DNA from: Candidatus Polarisedimenticolaceae bacterium | GTDB lineage: Bacteria > Pseudomonadota > Gammaproteobacteria > Chromatiales > Chromatiaceae | Direction of reading: 5' to 3' | DNA: 64,000 nucleotides | Assembly (NCBI GenBank): GCA_021647945.1 | Contig: JAKITT010000002.1 | Location: forward strand, 38,627-102,626 | Shown: one piece after another, positions 57,476-64,000 of the stretch | How positions within the stretch are numbered: position 1 is the stretch's first letter | How the letters are laid out: the number at the start of each line of letters is the position of its first letter | The notes under the pieces: model-generated | The model's database searches: none | The model's input: the letters and a program-made list of their open reading frames with translations, nothing else | Told to the model about the DNA's origin: nothing | Translations under genes and position numbers: made by a program

Positions 57476-60400
57476 TTACTGGCGCAGCATGTCTTCAATC
57501 TCTTCAGCAGAGACCGATTTACTGTAGAGATAGCCTTGCGCAAAATCACAATCGAGCTTGTTCAGAAAATCTGCCTGCGCCTCACTCTCAACACCCTCCG
57601 CAACAATCTGCATCTGCATACTATGTCCTAACGCAATCACCGCTCTAATGATCGCTTGGTCACTCTCATCATCAAGCACATCACGCACAAAAGATTGGTC
57701 AATTTTGAGACGATTTATCGGCAACATTTTTAGATAACCCAGCGATGAATAACCGGTACCAAAATCATCAATGCTGAAGCTAACACCCTGCTCTTTAAGC
57801 TGCTCAATGATCATTGTCGCCTGCTCACGATGCTGCATCAGATAACCTTCGGTGATCTCCAGCTCGAGCACTCGTGGATCCAGCTGACTATTTTTCAGCG
57901 CCTCTTCAACCATATCCAGCAACAGTCCATGTTCAATTGAGAAGCCCGATATATTGACCGCCATGTTGATCGTCGGCAGCCCCATATCGAGCCATCGTTT
58001 AGCCTGCCGGCACGCCTCATTGAGCACCCAACGGTCAACCCGTTCAATCAGTGCTGACTCCTCTGCAACGGGGATAAACTGATCAGGAAATCTCAGCGTC
58101 CCATCCGCTTGTCGCCAACGGATCAACGCCTCAACACCCGATATTTCACCCGTCGACAGTGAGACTTGTGGCTGATACTGAAGCACCAGTTCATCCTGCT
58201 CAAGCGCTTGGCGCAACTTAACCTCCAGCGCCAATCTGTCAACCGCAAACTGCGTCATTCGCTTGTTGTAGAAACGGTAACTGTTTCGACCTTGCCCTTT
58301 TGCGTGATACATCGCGGTATCCGCGTGTTTCAGAAGTGCATCAACAGTCACACCATCATCGGGATAGATGCTGATACCTATACTGGTCGAGGTGTAGACG
58401 GCACAATCTTCAATATCAAAAGGTGCCACAAAGGCATCGATACACTTCTGTGCAATACGAGCAACACTCTGCCCATCTGACGGCGCCTCCAAGACCAGCG
58501 CAAACTCATCACCTCCCAATCTAGCAACCAAATCTTCAGCACGCAGTATCTGCTTCAAACGTAGAGAGACCTTCTTTAACAGCTCATCTCCCGCAGGATG
58601 CCCCAACGAATCATTAACATTTTTGAATCGATCTAGATCAAGGAAGAGAACCGCCAATACACTATTTTGACGCTTGGCGCGCTCTATCCCTTGCGTGAGA
58701 TGGAGATCCAGCAAAATACGATTGGGTAGGCTGGTCAGCGGATCATGGTGCGCCAGATGCTCCAACTTCTCCTGCGAGTGTTTAATGACACTGATATCTG
58801 AGAAGACTGCGATATAGTTGACCGGTTGCTGCTGGGCATCCTCCACCATAGTGATATGCTGCCACTGCGGGTAGACCTCACCACTCTTGCGCCGATTCCA
58901 GATCTCACCCTGCCAGAAACCCTGCGCCTTGATCTCCTGCCACATCACCTTGAAGAAGGCACCATCATGCCGATTTGAACTGAGCCTGCGGGGCGTCTTA
59001 CCAATAACCTCCTCTTCACGATATCCGGTGATCTTTGTGAAGGCGGGATTAACAGATATAATCCGCTCATCTGCATCTGTCACCATAATGCCATCAATCG
59101 TGCTACTGAAGACCTTTGAGGCGAGCCATAACTTATGCTCCGCAGCTCGGCGCCCCTCAATAAGGTGGTTAAAAGCGTGCCCCATTGCCGCAATCTCATC
59201 ACACCCATCTATCTCAATGTGGCCGCTAAAATCACCACTCTTTTCAACCAGGCTCAGCGCATTGATAATTTTAGCGGAGCCCATCACTAAACGATGCGTA
59301 ATCACTACACCAAGAAAGAGGACAACCAGTAACGCAGCAATGGTAAAGATGACACATGTGATAAGAACAAGATGGGTATATCGAATTTTCTCATCAAGGT
59401 ATTGTATGCCAATTTGCTTTAGCTCATCACTTAGCGCTTTGAAGCGATCAATGCGCTTTGTGGTTGCGATAAACCACGTATCTGCATTGATATCGGGGGG
59501 GGCACTTCCAAGGTATAGAATAGCTTCAACGGCCTGACTATCATCAATCATGACTCGCCGGTCAATTTGACTGATAGAGGCATTATCTATCAGCATCTGC
59601 GCAACAATTTCCAGCTTTGCAAGATAGGCATCAAGCATACGTTGAATCTGCTCAATAGCCGCAATTTCACCCTCACTAATCGGCCCAATTTCTCGATAAT
59701 GATCAAGCGCTTGCTGTGCTTGTCGATGTCGCTCAACTACCCTATTTTTGGAGGCGATATCACCGCGAATAACATAGTTTTTAAATTGATGGATAAAGCC
59801 GCCATAACCGATGGTCAATTGCAGCTCATTCAGAATGTCGATTCTCTCTACACGCAGCAGTAATACCTTGCGCATTTGCTGCACTTCGGCCACCGAAGCA
59901 TCATCCAATATCAGCTGCACTTCAACCGGCCGCCACAACATCTTTTTCAACTCATCAATCAGCGCTGCCTGTTTAGCCACATAACCACTCACCGCAGCAA
60001 TGCTCTTTGTATCCACCACACCCGCCGACAGAATGCCGTTAACGGCACCTCGCTCCTGCCCGGCATACTCCTGAATCCACAGCAGGTCACCATAGGTTCG
60101 ATTGAATCGCACCAGCTCGGCATCATCTGCAATATCACCCAGCGCTTGGATCAAATAGATCGCATCGCTATTGAATTGGGTGTACTTGGCAAAAACATCC
60201 TCGTCACTTAGGCGATCCACCTTTTCTCGCCAGGCCAATCGCCCCTCAAGCTGTCGCACCAAGCCATTAAGACGCGCCCTAATATTGGGGTCATCCGCCG
60301 TAAGCAACATGACAGCGCTACCCTGCCGCAACTGCTTAACCAGATCATCCGTCTGCTGCCGCTGACGCTTCAGCTCGTCAACAAATGAGTGGCCAGCCCC

Positions 60401-60628
60401 CCCCACAAACCCCGCCGTAAGCCCACGCTCTTTCTGCATAGCATGAATCACTTTTGAGAGGGTAATGGAGTATTGGTAATTACTCTGGAGTACCTGAGCA
60501 ATGCCATATTGACGCCACTTGTCCACAATCACATAGCCGGTAAAAATCACCAGCGCAACAACAGGAAACACCACAAGCAACAACAACTTATGTCGAATAT
60601 CAAGATTATTTAGAATACTAGACGACAC
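57476..60628 (-). CDS. NIT-PAS-GGDEF-EAL c-di-GMP enzyme
   Basis: 1050 residues. A membrane helix (about 12-30) is followed by a periplasmic NIT (nitrate/nitrite-sensing) domain to about 310. A second helix with HAMP (about 395-480), a PAS domain (about 500-610), GGDEF (motif R-L-G-G-D-E-F) and EAL (G-V-E-A-L-I-R-W) follow. Both catalytic signatures look intact, so it could make and degrade c-di-GMP. It probably links a nitrate-like signal to the PilZ protein and biofilm. Confidence 0.92.
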   Translation of the reverse strand: MSSSILNNLDIRHKLLLLVVFPVVALVIFTGYVIVDKWRQYGIAQVLQSNYQYSITLSKVIHAMQKERGLTAGFVGGAGHSFVDELKRQRQQTDDLVKQLRQGSAVMLLTADDPNIRARLNGLVRQLEGRLAWREKVDRLSDEDVFAKYTQFNSDAIYLIQALGDIADDAELVRFNRTYGDLLWIQEYAGQERGAVNGILSAGVVDTKSIAAVSGYVAKQAALIDELKKMLWRPVEVQLILDDASVAEVQQMRKVLLLRVERIDILNELQLTIGYGGFIHQFKNYVIRGDIASKNRVVERHRQAQQALDHYREIGPISEGEIAAIEQIQRMLDAYLAKLEIVAQMLIDNASISQIDRRVMIDDSQAVEAILYLGSAPPDINADTWFIATTKRIDRFKALSDELKQIGIQYLDEKIRYTHLVLITCVIFTIAALLVVLFLGVVITHRLVMGSAKIINALSLVEKSGDFSGHIEIDGCDEIAAMGHAFNHLIEGRRAAEHKLWLASKVFSSTIDGIMVTDADERIISVNPAFTKITGYREEEVIGKTPRRLSSNRHDGAFFKVMWQEIKAQGFWQGEIWNRRKSGEVYPQWQHITMVEDAQQQPVNYIAVFSDISVIKHSQEKLEHLAHHDPLTSLPNRILLDLHLTQGIERAKRQNSVLAVLFLDLDRFKNVNDSLGHPAGDELLKKVSLRLKQILRAEDLVARLGGDEFALVLEAPSDGQSVARIAQKCIDAFVAPFDIEDCAVYTSTSIGISIYPDDGVTVDALLKHADTAMYHAKGQGRNSYRFYNKRMTQFAVDRLALEVKLRQALEQDELVLQYQPQVSLSTGEISGVEALIRWRQADGTLRFPDQFIPVAEESALIERVDRWVLNEACRQAKRWLDMGLPTINMAVNISGFSIEHGLLLDMVEEALKNSQLDPRVLELEITEGYLMQHREQATMIIEQLKEQGVSFSIDDFGTGYSSLGYLKMLPINRLKIDQSFVRDVLDDESDQAIIRAVIALGHSMQMQIVAEGVESEAQADFLNKLDCDFAQGYLYSKSVSAEEIEDMLRQ

Positions 60629-60868
60629 ATCTCTCCATATTTTTATACATGCTATTTTTACTAGTCATCACCATCTGCTTAATTAACAGTCTAGGGTGGC
60701 TACTTTAAGTTATGAGGTCTCTAAATTAAGACTATTTAAGAAACAGACAGCATCTGAAACTAAAACAAGAAATGGGATAAGGCAACAAAAAAACACCATT
60801 TATCCTCAGCATTCTAGGGAAATTCGCCCCCCTTTAACAGAGGTTGATAAGCAGGAAAACTACTACTA

Positions 60869-60897
60869 TTGAGCAGCCGCCCTCTTTTAGATAGAAT
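60869..60897 (+). promoter_or_regulatory. Possible promoter of the argDF leader
   Basis: TTGAGC (60869-60874) and TAGAAT (60892-60897) are separated by exactly 17 bases, a fair sigma-70 match. Transcription would start near 60905, just before the terminator hairpin at 60934. Confidence 0.4.
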
Positions 60898-60933
60898 AGA
60901 CGGTTTTTCGCACCACCGTGAAGTTAGAATTGT

Positions 60934-60969
60934 AGGTAGTTCCAACCATTGGGGCTACCTTTTTGCTTT
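60934..60969 (+). terminator. Leader terminator upstream of argD
   Basis: AGGTAGTTCCAA pairs with TTGGGGCTACCT (two G-T pairs) around CCA, followed by TTTTTGCTTTT. It lies 62 bases before the argD start, so it must be an attenuator of argDF or the end of a short RNA. A small ACGGT/ACCGT hairpin precedes it. Confidence 0.7.
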
Positions 60970-61004
60970 TTCAGCTTTGCTTTTTCAGCTTTGCTTTTTC
61001 AGCT
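60965..61004 (+). repeat. 14-bp tandem repeat
   Basis: GCTTTTTCAGCTTT is repeated almost three times in tandem, between the terminator and the argD ribosome-binding region. Copy number could vary by slippage. No gene is present in 60629-60868. Confidence 0.8.
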
Positions 61005-61031
61005 AGAAAAACCTTAATTTGGAATTAAGAA

Positions 61032-62204
61032 ATGTCAGCGTCGCTTATGGCTACATACAAACGACTACCAGTCACATTCACTCATGGTGAAGGGGCGTGG
61101 TTATGGGATAACAACGGAAAACGCTACCTGGATGCGCTATCCGGCATCGCCGTCTGCTCACTTGGGCATGCGCATCCCGCCATCCGCGACACCCTATGCC
61201 GACAGGCTGGCAAACTGATCCACACATCAAATGTCTATGGCATAGAACACCAGGCAGAGCTGGGCGACAAGCTCACGCAACTTGCCGGCATGGATCGTGT
61301 TTTCTTCTCCAATTCAGGTGCCGAAGCCAATGAAGCGGCGATTAAAATCGCTCGTCTCTATGGCCACAACAGAGGCATCGACACTCCGACCATTATTGTC
61401 ATGAACAACAGCTTTCACGGCCGGACGTTAGCCACACTAAGCGCCACAGGCAACCCAAAAATTCAGGCTGGTTTTGAGCCATTGGTGCAGGGTTTTATCC
61501 ATCTCCCATACGGTGATATCGACGCCCTGAAAGCAGTCGCCAGCAATAAAAATATAGTCGCCGTATTGGTTGAGCCGGTTCAAGGCGAAGGTGGCATCAA
61601 CATTCCAGCCACCGATTACCTGCCACAGATTCGCGCACTCTGCGATCAACATGCGTGGTTGATGATGCTGGATGAGATCCAAACGGGCATGGGCCGTACC
61701 GGCAAGATGTTCGCCTTCCAGCACACCGATATCACACCCGATGTGATGACCCTCGCCAAGGCACTCGGCAACGGCCTGCCCATTGGTGCCTGCCTAGCCA
61801 GAGGCGAGGCAGCCGACACCTTTAGTCCCGGCAGCCATGGCTCTACATTCGGCGGCAATCCGCTGGTCTGTGCCGCCGCTCTGACGGTGATCGAGACCAT
61901 AGAGAATGAACAACTCTGCCAACAGGCAGAAAAACTGAGCCGCCGGTTGGTGTCAGGCTTGAGCCAAGCATTTGCCAACATTGATGGTGTCAAAGAGATC
62001 CGCGCACTTGGCCTGATGATCGGCATTGAGCTGGATCGGCCTTGCGCTGAACTCATTGGAGAGGCACTACAACAGGGCCTGCTCATCAACGTCACAGCTG
62101 ACCACGTGATTCGGCTACTACCCCCACTAATCATGGATGAACAACAAGCTGATCTACTCATTGCAGAACTGAGCAGGCTTGTTAGAGAGTTTTTTAATGA
62201 CTAA
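61032..62204 (+). CDS. argD: Acetylornithine aminotransferase
   Basis: 390 residues, class III PLP enzyme. It converts N-acetylglutamate semialdehyde to N-acetylornithine and may also serve lysine synthesis. Motifs: G-A-E-A-N-E-A-A near residue 95, L-D-E-I-Q-T-G near 215 and T-L-A-K-A-L with the PLP-binding Lys near 240. The upstream leader suggests attenuation. It overlaps argF by 8 bases. Confidence 0.96.
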   Translation: MSASLMATYKRLPVTFTHGEGAWLWDNNGKRYLDALSGIAVCSLGHAHPAIRDTLCRQAGKLIHTSNVYGIEHQAELGDKLTQLAGMDRVFFSNSGAEANEAAIKIARLYGHNRGIDTPTIIVMNNSFHGRTLATLSATGNPKIQAGFEPLVQGFIHLPYGDIDALKAVASNKNIVAVLVEPVQGEGGINIPATDYLPQIRALCDQHAWLMMLDEIQTGMGRTGKMFAFQHTDITPDVMTLAKALGNGLPIGACLARGEAADTFSPGSHGSTFGGNPLVCAAALTVIETIENEQLCQQAEKLSRRLVSGLSQAFANIDGVKEIRALGLMIGIELDRPCAELIGEALQQGLLINVTADHVIRLLPPLIMDEQQADLLIAELSRLVREFFND

Positions 62205-63111
62205 CAGCAAACAACCACAGCACTTTCTGAGCCTACTCGATCTGAGCCCCACGCAACTGCGCGGCCTGATCAAACGTGCCACTGAACTGAAAGCGATGCT
62301 CAAGAACGGTGAGATCTATGATCCACTGGTACACAAAACACTGGGCATGATTTTCGACAAGTCATCCACCCGCACTCGCATCTCATTTGAGGTGGGCATC
62401 ACCCAACTCGGCGGTCACCCGGTCTTTCTAACACCCAAAGATACTCAGCTGGGACGTGGTGAGCCGATTGAAGATTCAGCGCGTGTCATGACGCGCATGG
62501 TCGACTGCATTGTGATCCGCACCTTTGAGCAGGCCACGGTTGAACGTTTTGCCGCCTACTCACAGGTGCCTGTCATCAATGGCCTAACCGACCTCTACCA
62601 CCCTTGCCAGTTACTGGCCGACATGCAGACCTATGCTGAACACCGGGGCGATATTCAGGGGAAAACCGTGCTTTGGGTAGGTGACGGCAACAACATGTGC
62701 CACTCCTACATCAACGCCGCACGCCAGTTTGACTTCAAACTGCGCATCGCCTGCCCAGAGGGTTATGACCCCGATGCAACCATTCTGGCAGACGCTGGTG
62801 ATCGCTGTGAGATCATCCGCGACCCAATGGCCGCAGCCGAAGGGAGCGATCTAGTGGTGACCGATGTCTGGGCTAGCATGGGCCAAGAGGAGGAGCAGAA
62901 CGCTCGAATCAAGGCATTCAGTGGTTATCAGGTCAATGATGAAGTGATGCAGCAGGCCGACCAGGATGCCATCTTCATGCACTGCCTACCCGCCCATCGC
63001 GGCGAAGAGGTGAGCGCCTCACTGATTGACCGTGAAGATAGCGTGGTCTGGGATGAGGCGGAGAATCGCATGCACTCACAAAAGGCGCTACTTGAACTGC
63101 TGATGATGTAA
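62197..63111 (+). CDS. argF: Ornithine carbamoyltransferase
   Basis: 304 residues from the ATG at 62197. It forms citrulline from ornithine and carbamoyl phosphate. Carbamoyl-phosphate motif S-S-T-R-T-R near residue 54, ornithine motif D-V-W-A-S-M-G-Q-E near 224 and catalytic F-M-H-C-L-P-A-H near 262. The argD-argF pair forms one operon. Confidence 0.97.
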   Translation: MTNSKQPQHFLSLLDLSPTQLRGLIKRATELKAMLKNGEIYDPLVHKTLGMIFDKSSTRTRISFEVGITQLGGHPVFLTPKDTQLGRGEPIEDSARVMTRMVDCIVIRTFEQATVERFAAYSQVPVINGLTDLYHPCQLLADMQTYAEHRGDIQGKTVLWVGDGNNMCHSYINAARQFDFKLRIACPEGYDPDATILADAGDRCEIIRDPMAAAEGSDLVVTDVWASMGQEEEQNARIKAFSGYQVNDEVMQQADQDAIFMHCLPAHRGEEVSASLIDREDSVVWDEAENRMHSQKALLELLMM

Positions 63112-63212
63112 CTACGCCACAAGTAGCCACATAATGCTAAAGTTGTGATCTTGTCTTAGACAAGAGCGCCAACAATCTGAAAGAATCCGGCCATTCCGTT
63201 GCCGAGGTGAAC

Positions 63213-63875
63213 ATGAAACAAATCGTCGCACTCCTACTCCTATTCATCTCTGCCAATGCGTTGGCAGAGACCAGTTACATCACCGATCAGTTCAAAGTCA
63301 CCATGCGGTCAGGCGAAAGTTCAGAGTATCGCGTCGTCCGCATGCTGCCATCCGGCACCGCCGTTGAGGTTATCAATAGGAGCGCTGAATCAGGTTATAG
63401 CCACGTTCGCGCCCAAGGCAGCGAAGGGTATATCCTAACGCGCCAACTGCTTAACGAGCCCATCGCCAGAGAGCAGCTAAGCCAGTTAAAGGCGGAGATA
63501 GTCGACCTAAGCAGCGCGCCCGACCAACTGAAAAGAAAGCTGATAGATCTCACTAAACAGCACAAAGCACTGACCGGCGCACACAAAGAGCTAAAAGAGA
63601 TCAAGGGTAAACTGGAGCAGGAGCTTAATGGCATTCGCCGCACCGCCGCCAACGCCATTCGTATATCGGAAGAGCGCAATGAGCTGGGCCAGCAGGTCGC
63701 TGCACTCACACGAAGTGTTGAAGATCTAAAACAAGAGAATAGAGATCTGACCAATCAGTCCGATCAAAACTGGTTTCTCATCGGTGCCGCAGTGATTATT
63801 GGCGGCATCCTTATTGGGCTGATTCTGCCGCATCTGCGCTTCCAGCGTCGCAAGAGTTCCTGGAATTCACTCTAG
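63213..63875 (+). CDS. SH3-domain YgiM-like membrane protein (TIGR04211)
   Basis: 220 residues from the ATG at 63213, with GAGG upstream. Signal peptide to about A-L-A-E, bacterial SH3 domain (about 20-85), long coiled coil (about 90-190), one membrane helix (about 192-210) and a short basic tail. YgiM-like proteins are thought to contact peptidoglycan or act in envelope processes. Its TAG stop uses the first G of MITE A copy 4. Confidence 0.9.
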   Translation: MKQIVALLLLFISANALAETSYITDQFKVTMRSGESSEYRVVRMLPSGTAVEVINRSAESGYSHVRAQGSEGYILTRQLLNEPIAREQLSQLKAEIVDLSSAPDQLKRKLIDLTKQHKALTGAHKELKEIKGKLEQELNGIRRTAANAIRISEERNELGQQVAALTRSVEDLKQENRDLTNQSDQNWFLIGAAVIIGGILIGLILPHLRFQRRKSSWNSL

Positions 63876-64000
63876 GGCACCTCTATTAATTCTGGGTGAG
63901 ACAGATTGAGATTCATAATTTTCAAGAGCAAGGCGCTAAGTGCTTGTAATAGTTGTTCTATTGCAAGCACTTAGCAACACTGCCATTGGGAATTATGGGT
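63875..64000 (+). mobile_element. MITE family A, copy 4 (cut by the window end)
   Basis: It begins GGGCACCTCTATTAATTC after TCTA and follows copy 3 closely, including the missing 20-base block and the AAGTGCTTGTAATAG palindrome. The right end is outside the window, so its target duplication cannot be checked. Confidence 0.85.

Noticed and set aside
58887..59537. 216-codon ORF antisense to the GGDEF/EAL gene
   Set aside because: Shadow of the coding frame with low-complexity translation and no ribosome site.
60965..61004. CRISPR-like array
   Set aside because: Tandem 14-bp units with no spacers; a simple repeat.

Overview
This window carries housekeeping gene orders typical of a gammaproteobacterium: the tRNA-tufB-secE-nusG-rplK-rplA block, ispE-prs-rplY-pth-hemA-prfA-prmC, nusB-ribH-ribBX, lolA-rarA-crcB-serS and argD-argF. 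The family makeup would suit a free-living or symbiotic member of the Chromatiales/Thiotrichales side of the class: a degenerate RibA-like domain on RibB, PEP-CTERM secretion, a haem-porin remnant and many porins. That placement is inference; there is no rRNA or diagnostic metabolic gene here. All calls come from reading the sequence and its translations, without database searches.

Layout. 1-13.0 kb is core: the ribosomal/tRNA/tufB block on the minus strand, then on the plus strand a TPR lipoprotein, ispE, tRNA-Gln, prs, rplY, pth, hemA, prfA and prmC. 13.2-33 kb is accessory. It holds a higBA toxin-antitoxin pair, a decapitated RelE/ParE-type toxin, a REP-associated tyrosine transposase (RAYT) with its REP repeats, a phosphate-type porin behind a Pho-box-like repeat and a general porin. 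It also holds a cusCBA-type copper/silver efflux operon flanked by two small metal-binding-like proteins, another porin, the cusRS-like two-component system, a collapsed cytochrome-porin gene, a TorF-family porin with an apparent sigma-54/NtrC promoter, and a yefM-yoeB pair with a damaged toxin. 33-64 kb is mostly core again: tcdA, deaD, ftsK, trxB, a PilZ protein, an aspartic protease, pgpA, thiL, an FKBP, an RRM protein, nusB, ribH, ribBX and tpm. These are followed by a PEP-CTERM protein, a dead integrase beside tRNA-Ser, a Bax-inhibitor-1 protein, serS, DUF190, crcB, rarA, lolA, an acyltransferase, a metallohydrolase, a thiamine-binding protein, a GGDEF/EAL regulator, argD, argF and a YgiM-like SH3 protein.

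How they work together. The CusA/B/C pump, its sensor-regulator and the two His/Met/Cys-rich exported proteins form one copper/silver defence island, with an inverted repeat upstream of cusR that resembles copper-regulator boxes. The porins look tuned to phosphate (Pho-like box) and nitrogen (sigma-54 box).

The strongest unexplained signal is repetitive DNA. At least four copies of a 161-179 bp non-autonomous element with near-perfect terminal inverted repeats and 4-bp target duplications are present, plus a second family of similar design. In four of five cases the element sits on, or within a few bases of, the stop codon of a gene. Several REP-like families, most starting with GTAG, and a pair of ~240-270 bp dispersed repeats also occur. 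I found no CRISPR array, no complete prophage and no complete insertion sequence other than the RAYT gene.
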